Source: Herbaspirillum sp. ST 5-3
Lineage (GTDB): Bacteria > Pseudomonadota > Gammaproteobacteria > Burkholderiales > Burkholderiaceae_D
DNA: 64,000 nucleotides
Assembly: GCF_004804275.1 (NCBI RefSeq)
Contig: NZ_STGI01000001.1
Location: forward strand, 310,001 to 374,000
Direction of reading: 5' to 3'
Under the pieces are notes generated by a model that worked only from the letters and a program-made list of their open reading frames with translations, was not told the DNA's origin and ran no database searches. Below are positions 26,504 through 33,955 of the stretch, one piece after another; within the stretch, counting starts at the first letter, position 1, and every line of letters starts with the position of its first letter. Both the position numbers and the translations under genes were made by a program.

Positions 26504-27649
26504 ATGAAAAACTTTCTAGCGGCGCTGGCCGCCACCTTGCTCTCGTTGTCCTGCGCCTTCGCGCAATCCGTTCCCGCACCGACCATCGACGCCAGGTCGT
26601 GGCTGCTGCTCGACGCCACCAGCGGTCAGGTGCTCGCGTCCCATGAAGCCAATATGCGTGTCGAACCGGCATCCCTCGCGAAGCTGATGACCGCGTATCT
26701 TGCCTCTTCCGCAATCAAGGAAAAGAGGCTCGACCCGAACCAGATGGTCAACGTTTCGGTGCGCGCCTGGAAAGTCGACAAGAGCAGCTCGAAAATGTTT
26801 ATCGATCCTGCCACGCCAGTAAAAGTCAACGACCTGCTGTACGGCCTGATCATCCAGTCCGGCAATGACGCGGCAGTGGCGCTGTCCGAAGCGGTCGCGG
26901 GAACCGAAGAGACCTTCGTGAACCTGATGAACCGCGAAGCGGAGCGCATGGGCCTGAAGTCGACCCATTTTGCCAACGCACACGGCCTGCCCGACCCCGG
27001 CAACTACACCACCGCGGAAGACCTCGCGACCCTGGCAACGCATGTGATCTACGATCATCCCGAGGATTACAAGATCTACTCGATCAAGGAATACACCTAC
27101 AACAAGATCAAGCAGCAGAACCGCAATCGTCTGCTGTGGGCCGACCCGACCGTCGACGGCCTGAAGACCGGCCACACCTCGACCGCCGGCTACTGCCTGA
27201 TTTCTACCGCGCACCGCCCCTCCGGCAACAGCGACCGCCGCCTGGTTGCAGTCGTGCTCGGCACGGTCTCCGACCAGGTGCGCAGCCAGGAAAGCCAGAA
27301 GCTGCTGAACTGGGGCTTTCAGAATTTCGACACGGTGAAGCTGTACGCGAAGGGCCAGCCTGTCGCGACGCCGGAAGTCTGGAAAGGCTCGCAGGGCCAG
27401 GTGAAGATCGGTTTCACGAAGGATGTATACGTCACCGTGCCGAAGGGCGTGGCTGAGAAGATGAAGCCGGTACTGGAACGCAAGGATCCGCTGGTCGCAC
27501 CGGTTGCGCAGAACAGCAAGGTCGGCGTGATGAAGGTGATGGTCGACGGCAAGGCGCTGACCGAACTGCCGGTGCTTGCGCTGGAACAAGTCAATCAGGC
27601 CAGCATCTTCGGCCGCGCATGGGATTCGGTCCGTTTGTGGATGAAGTAA
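26504..27649 (+). CDS. dacC: D-alanyl-D-alanine carboxypeptidase (PBP5/6 type)
   Basis: A 381-residue periplasmic penicillin-binding protein with a signal peptide (about 1-20, ending AFA), then the three active-site motifs S57-LAK60, S119-GN and K221-TG. A C-terminal PBP5 beta domain follows (about 285-375), ending in an amphipathic membrane-binding helix (SIFGRAWDSVRLWMK). It removes the terminal D-alanine from pentapeptides and so limits cross-linking. The next gene encodes D-amino acid aminotransferase, and dacC-dat-ybeD is a conserved order in Burkholderiales. Confidence 0.94.
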   Translation: MKNFLAALAATLLSLSCAFAQSVPAPTIDARSWLLLDATSGQVLASHEANMRVEPASLAKLMTAYLASSAIKEKRLDPNQMVNVSVRAWKVDKSSSKMFIDPATPVKVNDLLYGLIIQSGNDAAVALSEAVAGTEETFVNLMNREAERMGLKSTHFANAHGLPDPGNYTTAEDLATLATHVIYDHPEDYKIYSIKEYTYNKIKQQNRNRLLWADPTVDGLKTGHTSTAGYCLISTAHRPSGNSDRRLVAVVLGTVSDQVRSQESQKLLNWGFQNFDTVKLYAKGQPVATPEVWKGSQGQVKIGFTKDVYVTVPKGVAEKMKPVLERKDPLVAPVAQNSKVGVMKVMVDGKALTELPVLALEQVNQASIFGRAWDSVRLWMK

Positions 27650-27665
27650 CAGTCTGAGTCTTCCT

Positions 27666-27694
27666 GCAGGGCGGACATCCGACGTCCGCCCTGC
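27666..27694 (+). terminator. Stem-loop after dacC
   Basis: A perfect 11-bp stem, GCAGGGCGGAC paired with GTCCGCCCTGC around a 7-base loop, 16 bp past the dacC stop. There is no T run, so it may stabilise or attenuate the transcript rather than act as a full intrinsic terminator. Confidence 0.55.
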
Positions 27695-27831
27695 GCTCTT
27701 CCGGCAAACGGCATCGGCCCGATTGTCAACCCGCCAGCACTCCCCCGCACTTCCCTCTCCCATACCGATTTTGCATCATCGCCTCGCTGTGATTATGCAA
27801 GAATGACTTATCCCCTTTCACAGGAATCGTC

Positions 27832-28683
27832 ATGCAAGACCAAGACCCGCTCGTGTACCTCAATGGTGAAATGACACCGCTGTCCGAAGCGAAAATCCCG
27901 GTGCTCGACCGCGGCTTCATTTTCGGCGATGGCGTCTATGAAGTCATCCCGATGTATGCGCGCCGCCTGTTTCGGCCGAGGCATCACATGGCCCGCCTTT
28001 TCCGCAGCCTGAATGCGGTCGGCATCCACAATCCGCACAGTGAGGCCGAATGGATGTCACTGATCGAACGCGTGAGCTCGGCGCTCGCCTCCGACGACCA
28101 GCTGATTTACATGCAAGTCACGCGCGGCGTCGCCAGGCGCGCGCATGCGTTCCCGCAAGGCGTGACGCCGACCGTGTTCATCATGACCAATCCCTTTACG
28201 CCGCCCGCCGCCGAGTTATGCGAAAACGGCATCGCCTGCGTGTCGCTTGAAGACAAGCGCTGGCTGCGTTGCGACATCAAGTCGATTTCCCTGCTCGGCA
28301 ACGTCCTGGCCGCTCAATATGCGGTGGACCATGGCGCCATGGAGTCCATCCAGTTCCGCGACGGCTTCCTGACGGAAGGCTCGTCCTCGAACGTCTGGGT
28401 CATCAAGGATGGGAAGCTGATGGGGCCGCCGAAGGACTCGCTGATTCTGGAAGGAATTCGTTACGGCCTGATCGAGGAATTGTGCAGCGTCGGCAACATT
28501 CCGTTTGAGGCGCGCCGCATGACGCGCGAGGAAGTGCTTGCCGCCGATGAAGTGCTGATTTCCTCCGCCGGCCGAGAACTGCTCCCGGTCGTGCAGATCG
28601 ACGACAAGCGCATCGGCAACGGGGAGCCGGGCCCGGTGTTCCGCAAGCTTTACGCGGCATACCAGGACGCCAAGAGAGCGTAA
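27832..28683 (+). CDS. dat: D-amino acid aminotransferase
   Basis: A 283-residue fold-type IV PLP enzyme. The PLP lysine is K150 in CDIKSISLLGNV, and the RGVARRAHAFP segment carries the carboxylate-binding Arg/His typical of D-alanine transaminases rather than branched-chain enzymes. It should convert D-alanine plus 2-oxoglutarate to pyruvate plus D-glutamate. The neighbouring carboxypeptidase releases D-alanine from peptidoglycan, so the pair may recycle it; this link is inference. Confidence 0.9.
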   Translation: MQDQDPLVYLNGEMTPLSEAKIPVLDRGFIFGDGVYEVIPMYARRLFRPRHHMARLFRSLNAVGIHNPHSEAEWMSLIERVSSALASDDQLIYMQVTRGVARRAHAFPQGVTPTVFIMTNPFTPPAAELCENGIACVSLEDKRWLRCDIKSISLLGNVLAAQYAVDHGAMESIQFRDGFLTEGSSSNVWVIKDGKLMGPPKDSLILEGIRYGLIEELCSVGNIPFEARRMTREEVLAADEVLISSAGRELLPVVQIDDKRIGNGEPGPVFRKLYAAYQDAKRA

Positions 28684-28759
28684 AATACGCGCATTGATAT
28701 TCGCGGTTTCGCATTCACGCGAAGCCGCATCTGCACATTAGCGCGCGAGCGAGCAAGCC

Positions 28760-29029
28760 ATGTCCCAAGCCACCGATTCCCTCATCGAATACCCGAGCGA
28801 CTTTCCCATCAAGGTAATGGGCATCATGCAGGAAGCGTTTGCAGAAACAATGGTCGAGGTCGTCAGGCTGCACGACCCGACCTTCCATGCCGGCAAAATG
28901 GAAATGCGCGCCTCGTCGAAAGGCACTTACCTGTCCCTGACCATCACGGTGCGCGCCACCAGCCGCGAACAGCTCGACAATCTGTATCGCGCGCTCTCAT
29001 CGCACCCGATGGTCAAAGTGGTGCTGTAA
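28760..29029 (+). CDS. ybeD: YbeD-family protein (DUF493)
   Basis: An 89-residue protein matching the DUF493/YbeD family by its start (SLIEYPSDFPIKVMG) and its ACT-like end (LSLTITVRATSREQLDNLYRALSSHPMVKVVL; this spans residues 57-88). It is thought to be a small regulatory protein; its action is not known. Normally lipB follows immediately. Here lipB is displaced 8.8 kb downstream and the convergent LysR gene abuts directly (stop codons at 29029 and 29030). Confidence 0.92.
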   Translation: MSQATDSLIEYPSDFPIKVMGIMQEAFAETMVEVVRLHDPTFHAGKMEMRASSKGTYLSLTITVRATSREQLDNLYRALSSHPMVKVVL

Positions 29030-29926
29030 TCACGCCTGCGGCGTCTTAGCCACTTCGTCAAACAGCCAGTCGCGGAAAGCCCGCACCTGCGGCTTCTGCA
29101 TCGCTTCCGGCGGACAGACAAGGTAATACGACTGCGGGCACCTGATCGCGATATCGAACAGGCGCACCAACTCACCCGATGCGATCTCCATCATGGCCAG
29201 CGAGTGCCGCGCCAGTGCAATGCCATGGCCCTCGGCGGCCGCGCGGACCAGCATCGATGAATCCTGAAACACCAGGCCGCCGGTCGGCTCCAGCAAATCC
29301 AGTCCGGCTGCGCGGAACCACGGCGTCCACGGCTCCATCACGCATCTCAGCAAGGGATGCTGCGCAAGCTTCTGCGGCGTGCGCGGCAACTTCCCGCGGT
29401 TGAATCGGGGACTGGCAACCGGATAGTAATAATCGTCCATGATTTTCTCGACAGTCAGCCCCGGGTAGTTGCCATGGCCGAAGCGAATGCCGAGGTCGAC
29501 CGACTCGCGCACGAAATCGGTCAACTGATTGCTCGACTGCAGCATCACCTCCAGACCGGGATGCTGCTCGATGAAACGGCCGAGCCGCGGCGACAGCCAG
29601 CGCGCAGCGAACGACGACAGCGAGGTGACCGTCAGCCGCGTCTGCTTCGCATTTGCCTGCAATGCTTCCGCCGCACCGGCAATCTCGGTCATCGCCTTGC
29701 GCAACACCGCCGCGAAATGCTCGCCGTCCGGCGTGATGGCAATGCGCTTGCCATGCCGCGCAAACAAGGCGACGCCCAACTCCTCCTCCAGCGCGCGCAC
29801 CTGGTGACTGATTGCGCCATGCGTGACATGGATTTCCTCCGCCGCACGTGAGAAATTGCCATGCCGCGCAGCCGCCTCGAAGGCACGCAGCGCGGCAAGA
29901 TTGGGAAGTCGTCTGAAGTCGGCCAT
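29030..29926 (-). CDS. LysR-family transcriptional regulator (GcvA-like)
   Basis: A 298-residue regulator with an N-terminal winged helix (about 7-66; LRAFEAAARHGNFSRAAEEIHVTHGAISHQVRALE spans residues 13-47) and an effector-binding domain. The HVTHGAISHQVR recognition helix is typical of the GcvA subgroup. It is divergent from the DUF2917 gene across 143 bp. In Burkholderiales DUF2917 genes are often found next to such regulators, so it probably controls that gene; the effector is unknown. Confidence 0.9.
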   Translation of the reverse strand: MADFRRLPNLAALRAFEAAARHGNFSRAAEEIHVTHGAISHQVRALEEELGVALFARHGKRIAITPDGEHFAAVLRKAMTEIAGAAEALQANAKQTRLTVTSLSSFAARWLSPRLGRFIEQHPGLEVMLQSSNQLTDFVRESVDLGIRFGHGNYPGLTVEKIMDDYYYPVASPRFNRGKLPRTPQKLAQHPLLRCVMEPWTPWFRAAGLDLLEPTGGLVFQDSSMLVRAAAEGHGIALARHSLAMMEIASGELVRLFDIAIRCPQSYYLVCPPEAMQKPQVRAFRDWLFDEVAKTPQA

Positions 29927-29964
29927 ATGTGAATAATATTAGCAAGAGAATCAAAAATATATCG

Positions 29965-29994
29965 TTTAGACACGCGCTCCGCAAGCACTAGAAT
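29965..29994 (+). promoter_or_regulatory. Candidate promoter of the DUF2917 gene
   Basis: TTTAGA (29965-29970) and TAGAAT (29989-29994) stand 18 bp apart in the LysR/DUF2917 gap and fit a sigma70 promoter (4/6 and 5/6 matches). AT-rich sequence just upstream (AATAATATT, AAAAATATAT) could hold the LysR operator. Confidence 0.45.
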
Positions 29995-30069
29995 GATCTT
30001 GCACGGTGAGGTATCGAACGAATCTGCAAGCATGCAGCGATGCCGCCGTTATTTCAGGAGCGCACCATC

Positions 30070-30420
30070 ATGAGAGGCTTATTCACAAAACAGGTACTCA
30101 GCATCCCGGCCGGCCAGGCCGTTTCCGGCGTCGCCGGACGTGCCCATACTTTGCGCGTCACGCAAGGTCGCGTATGGATCACCGTCGAAGGCATTTCGCA
30201 CGACTACTGGCTGCATGCCGGCGACACCTTCACCACGATACCCGGCCGCATCACCGTGGTCGAAGCCGACCAGACCGAAGGCCGCATCGAATGCGCGCCG
30301 GCAATCCAATGGCTGAAGACCTTGAAGCTGCTGTTGGCGGATCTCGCATCGCGCTTCGCGCGCGGACGCACGGTCAGCGCCTCGCTCAAACGCCATCGTG
30401 CATGCAGCACGAACTGCTGA
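30070..30420 (+). CDS. DUF2917 domain-containing protein
   Basis: A 116-residue protein whose first about 75 residues form a small beta-rich, cupin-like DUF2917 domain (HTLRVTQGRVWITVEG, DYWLHAGDTFTTIPG). The C-terminal part is basic (RFARGRTVSASLKRHR). The ATG at 30070 is preferred; ten upstream codons are in frame. No function is known for the family. It is divergent from a GcvA-like LysR gene, a recurrent pairing, and is followed 56 bp later by a DUF3291 gene on the same strand. Confidence 0.82.
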   Translation: MRGLFTKQVLSIPAGQAVSGVAGRAHTLRVTQGRVWITVEGISHDYWLHAGDTFTTIPGRITVVEADQTEGRIECAPAIQWLKTLKLLLADLASRFARGRTVSASLKRHRACSTNC

Positions 30421-30476
30421 AAGGCAGCACGACGCAGGCTCCCGATACCAACTGGAACATTTGGAATGGAGAAAAA

Positions 30477-30989
30477 ATGAAGACTCGCCCATGTCATATC
30501 GCTCAGGTCAACATCGGGCGAGCCCGCGCGGCGATAGACGATCCCGTGATGTCCGGTTTCGTCGCGCGTCTTGAGGAGATCAACGCCCTGGCGGAAGCCA
30601 GCACTGGCTTCGTCTGGCGCCTCAAGACCGAGCAGGGCGACGCGACCTCCCTGCAGCCTTATGAAGATGAACGCATCCTGATCAATCTCTCGGTATGGCA
30701 ATCGCCGGAGCATCTCCGGCATTACGTCTACAAGACTGCGCATGCCGAGGTCATGCGACAGCGCAGGCAATGGTTTGAGCGATTCAATGATGTCTACATG
30801 GCGCTCTGGTGGATAGCTCCCGGCCATATTCCCACGATTGCCGAGGCCAAGGAGCGCCTCGCCTATCTGCAACTGCATGGCGAGACGGAGTTCGCGTTTT
30901 CGTTCGCATCGCTATTGGGCAAGTCGGTCACGGGCGCGGCACCGCCGTCCAACGCCACCTCCCCGCTGGCGACTCCAGTCCATCCGTGA
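30477..30989 (+). CDS. DUF3291 domain-containing protein
   Basis: A 170-residue protein matching DUF3291: it opens HIAQVNIGRARAAIDDP and has the family motifs GFVWRL, LINLSVWQSPEHLRHYVY and MALWWIAPGHIPTIAEAKERL (about residues 104-124). The fold is related to dimeric alpha/beta-barrel monooxygenase-like proteins. No enzyme activity is established. The start at 30477 follows GGAGAAAAA; a longer open frame exists upstream, but it overlaps the DUF2917 gene in a different frame. Confidence 0.88.
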   Translation: MKTRPCHIAQVNIGRARAAIDDPVMSGFVARLEEINALAEASTGFVWRLKTEQGDATSLQPYEDERILINLSVWQSPEHLRHYVYKTAHAEVMRQRRQWFERFNDVYMALWWIAPGHIPTIAEAKERLAYLQLHGETEFAFSFASLLGKSVTGAAPPSNATSPLATPVHP

Positions 30990-31008
30990 ATGCCTTCAGG
31001 AGTAAAGC

Positions 31009-31320
31009 GTGAAAGTAATCCGCAGCCGCGACTTCACTGCCAGCAAGCCCTGGGACGCAATGAACATCGCCAGCATGAACGGCACAAGCGTCCGCTTGCA
31101 CTGGACCGACGCACCGTATCAATGGCATGTCAACGACGGCGAAGAAGTGTTTGCCGTGCTCGATGGCATCGTCGACATGCACTACCGCGAGAACGGCGAT
31201 GAAAAGACTGCGGAACTGCGCACTGGCGATATCTTCTTTGCCGGCGTCGGCTGTGAGCATGTGGCACACCCGCGCGGCGCGGCGCGCATCCTGGTGATTG
31301 AAAAGGAAGGTAGTATCTAG
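31009..31320 (+). CDS. Cupin-domain protein
   Basis: A 103-residue single-domain cupin (about residues 25-95) with EEVFAVLDGIVDMHY for the first metal-site region and AELRTGDIFFAGVGCEHVAHP for the second. Metal-binding His/Glu positions are partly present. It may bind a small ligand or be a simple isomerase or dioxygenase; the substrate is unknown. The gene starts 19 bp after the DUF3291 gene. Its TAG stop codon (31318-31320) lies inside the left terminal base pairs of the palindromic repeat that follows. Confidence 0.85.
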   Translation: MKVIRSRDFTASKPWDAMNIASMNGTSVRLHWTDAPYQWHVNDGEEVFAVLDGIVDMHYRENGDEKTAELRTGDIFFAGVGCEHVAHPRGAARILVIEKEGSI

Positions 31321-31479
31321 TGTACCGAGTCAGAAATTCGTTGAATAGAACTGATGAAATGCACGCCATCCTTCGTTACAAATGCTCGCAAGGCACCCAG
31401 CCTTGCTCCGCTTTACGCCTCGTCTGACGTCCATTGCATCAGTTTTATTATTCAACGAACTTCTGATTCGGGACACTAG
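31317..31479. repeat. MITE-like palindromic repeat, copy A
   Basis: A 163-bp, nearly full-length inverted repeat. The ends are CTAGTGTACCGAGTCAGAA and, inverted, CTAGTGTCCCGAATCAGAA. The arms continue through TTCGTTGAATA and CTGATG-AATG. The centre has a second perfect hairpin, GCAAGGC-ACCCA-GCCTTGC (31388-31406). No transposase is encoded. Copy B at 61285-61450 has the same plan and the same central words (AATGCTCGCAAGG, CCTTGCT, CGCTTT) but different outer-stem sequence. It sits between the cupin gene and the EamA/ArsN2 pair. Confidence 0.75.
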
Positions 31480-31506
31480 CAGGCAGCTCAATGCCACAGC
31501 ACGCAT

Positions 31507-31520
31507 CGAAACATGTTTCG
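31507..31520. promoter_or_regulatory. Perfect 14-bp palindrome upstream of the EamA/ArsN2 operon
   Basis: CGAAACATGTTTCG is a perfect dyad 83 bp before the EamA gene start. It could be a repressor site for that operon. No regulator gene is adjacent, so this is based on symmetry and position only. Confidence 0.4.
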
Positions 31521-31543
31521 CGGCGGCGAGGCAAGTGACGCTA

Positions 31544-31575
31544 GAATGGTGGCCAGCCCGAATGGTGGACAGCCC
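31544..31575 (+). repeat. Tandem 16-bp duplication
   Basis: GAATGGTGGCCAGCCC is followed directly by GAATGGTGGACAGCCC (one mismatch), 28 bp before the EamA start codon. It may be a slippage duplication or a doubled protein site. Confidence 0.7.
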
Positions 31576-31602
31576 GCACGGGGCCAAGCGCATAGGCGGC
31601 CA

Positions 31603-32463
31603 ATGAGTTCCAATGTTCTGATCCTGCTGCTCGTCACTCTCGTCTGGGGAACCTCTTTTCCCCTGCTGAAATCAGTTGCCGTCGATTTGAACGGCGTCGA
31701 GATTTCGGCAACACGTTTTCTGGTGGCGACCCTTTGCATGACGCCATTCCTGCTGAAAGCGCCTCGCCGTGCGTGGGCCGATGGCCTCCTGCTCGGCATT
31801 CTGGCACTAGTGTCCTACGTGGCGCAGGCATATGGATTGCAGCATATTTCATCGAATCGCAGTGCATTTCTCACCAGCCTGAATGTGGTAATGGTGCCCT
31901 TTCTGGGCACACTGTTCGGCGGCCGATTGTCGTGGATGGCGCTGCTGGCGGCCTTGCTGGCCGGGCTGGGAATCGGATTGATGTCGTGGGAGGACGGCGG
32001 CAATCTCGTCGGCGATGCAGCCACCGTGGTCTGCGCCGTCGCCTACGCGCTTTACATCATCGTCTTGTCACGGCGGGCGAGCCGGCATGATGCGAAATAT
32101 CTTGCTGCGGCACAGATTGCCGTCATGGCGGTATTGGCTACACTATGGATGCTGCTGCAATCGATCCATAGCGATGCACTGTTGAGCCTTCCAGTACGTC
32201 TTGCACCGCATTACGCGACGTTTTTTTATTTGGGTGCCTGTGCCACCGCCGCCATGCTGTTCCTGCAAGCCATTGGGCAACGCGAGGTACCTGCGGACAA
32301 GGCAGCGATCATTTATGCAATGGAGCCGGTATTTGCTGCGCTGTTCGGCTGGGTCTGGCTGAACGAGGCGCTGGGCTGGCGCGGCATCGCCGGCGGCGCA
32401 ATCGTTGTCTGCGCATTGATACTGAGCGAGATGCGAATCGCGTCCGGCAAGGAAGGAACATGA
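31603..32463 (+). CDS. EamA/DMT-family transporter
   Basis: A 286-residue inner-membrane exporter with about ten helices and two EamA repeats (LVTLVWGTSFPLLKSVAVDL; second repeat with IYAMEPVFAALFGWVWLNEAL, about residues 241-261). The ATG at 31603 follows AGGCGG at a fitting distance. Its stop codon overlaps the start of the ArsN2-like acetyltransferase gene (ATGA), so the two are almost certainly made together. The substrate is unknown; the partner hints at export or detoxification of a compound that is also acetylated. Confidence 0.87.
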   Translation: MSSNVLILLLVTLVWGTSFPLLKSVAVDLNGVEISATRFLVATLCMTPFLLKAPRRAWADGLLLGILALVSYVAQAYGLQHISSNRSAFLTSLNVVMVPFLGTLFGGRLSWMALLAALLAGLGIGLMSWEDGGNLVGDAATVVCAVAYALYIIVLSRRASRHDAKYLAAAQIAVMAVLATLWMLLQSIHSDALLSLPVRLAPHYATFFYLGACATAAMLFLQAIGQREVPADKAAIIYAMEPVFAALFGWVWLNEALGWRGIAGGAIVVCALILSEMRIASGKEGT

Positions 32464-32915
32464 CCAATCCTGCACTCCCCGGCATCGAGATCCGCCCCAT
32501 CGTGCGCTGCGCGCAACTGGAACAACTCCTTGACACATGCCATCTGCCCGCCTCCGATCTGGCGTCCTCGCAGACTCTGCAGCTATTCGGCGCTTTTGCC
32601 GGCGCCGACCTGGCAGGTGCTGTCGGACTGGAGGTCTATTCATCGGTAGCGCTGCTGCGCTCCCTGGCCGTTGCGCCTGAACAGCGTCACAAGGGATTGG
32701 GGGGCCGTCTGGTCAAGTTCGCGGAAGAGCATGCCGAGGCCCAGGGTGTGGCGGCCATTTATCTGTTAACGACAACGGCCGCGCCGTTTTTTGAAAAGCG
32801 CGGCTATCGGGTCGCGGCAAGAGCGGATGCGCCTGATGCGATTCGGGCGACGGCGCAGTTTTCAGGTCTGTGTCCGGCGTCGTCGACTTTCATGGTCAAG
32901 CGCCGAACGACCTGA
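32460..32915 (+). CDS. GNAT-family N-acetyltransferase, ArsN2-like
   Basis: A 151-residue GNAT protein. LLRSLAVAPEQRHKGLGGRLV is the acetyl-CoA-binding motif A (about residues 65-86). YLLTTTAAPFFEKRGYR and the ending RATAQFSGLCPASSTFM match the ArsN2 family, named from arsenic-resistance operons. No ars genes are present in this window, so arsenic detoxification is not supported by context. It overlaps the EamA exporter gene by 4 bp. Confidence 0.82.
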   Translation: MTNPALPGIEIRPIVRCAQLEQLLDTCHLPASDLASSQTLQLFGAFAGADLAGAVGLEVYSSVALLRSLAVAPEQRHKGLGGRLVKFAEEHAEAQGVAAIYLLTTTAAPFFEKRGYRVAARADAPDAIRATAQFSGLCPASSTFMVKRRTT

Positions 32916-32925
32916 AAGCATAGAC

Positions 32926-33939
32926 TCACTCCGTCAGCTCACCGCTCAGATTGCGCAGGAATTCCTTGCGCACCACATCCGGACTCAAGCCGAGCGCAAA
33001 CAGGTGATGCAGCTTGGCGAAAATGGCCTCGAACGTCATGTCACTCGCGCCGACCACGCCCGCCGCCGTCATGCCCGCGCCAGCGGCGTAGGTGCCGATC
33101 GACACTTTCCCCTGCGGCGACTGGCTGCAGGCGACAAGCACCACACCGCCAGCATTCGCTTGTTTCAGCATTTCCAGCAGCGCAGGATCGCGGTCAGGTA
33201 TGTTGCCGGCGCCGTAGCACTGCAACACCACTGCCGCCGGCTTCAGGTCAAGCATCGCCTGCACGACGCGCACCGGCAGTCCCGGCACGAACCGTATCGG
33301 CAGCACAAGATGTTGTGTGTATGCCGGCAGCTCGAATCGTTCCTTGGCGGCGCGTGCAAGCAGCGCCTGCGCGTTGAAGCGCATATCGCTTCCCGCTTCC
33401 GCCAGCCAGGGATAGTTGGGGCTGTCGAAAGCATCGAGCGAGGCGATGCTCACCTTGGTGGCACGGTTGCCCCGCAGCAGGCGCCGGTTGAAATAGATGG
33501 CAACTTCATTGACGGCATCGGATGCCGCCACCTGCAATGCGGCGATCAGGTTTTGCGGCGCATCGGACTGCGGCGCGCTCAATGGAATCTGCGAGCCGGT
33601 CATGATCACCGGCTTGCGCAGGCCCTGCAGCATGAAGGACAGCGCTGCCGCCGTATAGGCCATGGTATCGGTGCCGTGCAGAATGACGAACCCATCGTGA
33701 TCATCGTAGCGCGCGGCGATATCGCGCCCGATTCTTTGCCAATCCTCGGGGGTCGCGTTGGAGCTGTCGATCGGGGTATCGTATTCGTGCAAGGTATAGC
33801 GCGGCAGATTGTTGTCGTGCCCATCCAGCAAGCCGGCCAGGGCCGAAGCAAAATCCGGCATCGGGGCATAACCCTGCGCCGTTTGCCGCATGCCGACCGT
33901 GCCGCCGGTATAGATCAGGCCGATGTGTTTTCTGCTCAT
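32926..33939 (-). CDS. ansA: L-asparaginase type I (AnsA-like, cytoplasmic)
   Basis: A 337-residue asparaginase with both catalytic motifs: IYTGGTVGM (T14) and GFVILHGTDTMAYTAAALSF (T90, D91), plus the conserved lysine in GNRATKVS (K162). There is no signal peptide, which fits the cytoplasmic type I enzyme that turns asparagine into aspartate and ammonia. The aspartate/glutamate racemase-like gene is 16 bp upstream on the same strand, so a joint role in Asn/Asp (or D-Asp) metabolism is likely but inferred. Confidence 0.92.
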   Translation of the reverse strand: MSRKHIGLIYTGGTVGMRQTAQGYAPMPDFASALAGLLDGHDNNLPRYTLHEYDTPIDSSNATPEDWQRIGRDIAARYDDHDGFVILHGTDTMAYTAAALSFMLQGLRKPVIMTGSQIPLSAPQSDAPQNLIAALQVAASDAVNEVAIYFNRRLLRGNRATKVSIASLDAFDSPNYPWLAEAGSDMRFNAQALLARAAKERFELPAYTQHLVLPIRFVPGLPVRVVQAMLDLKPAAVVLQCYGAGNIPDRDPALLEMLKQANAGGVVLVACSQSPQGKVSIGTYAAGAGMTAAGVVGASDMTFEAIFAKLHHLFALGLSPDVVRKEFLRNLSGELTE

Positions 33940-33955
33940 CTTTTTTTCGACATTC

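Noticed and set aside
31317-31479. Integron attC site
   Set aside because: The size and palindromy fit, but the orientation of the GTT and AAC core triplets is the reverse of attC, and there is no integrase or cassette array.
31330-31593. An 87-codon minus-strand frame through the palindromic repeat
   Set aside because: It is produced by the repeat's own sequence, has no ribosome site and is not matched in frame by copy B.
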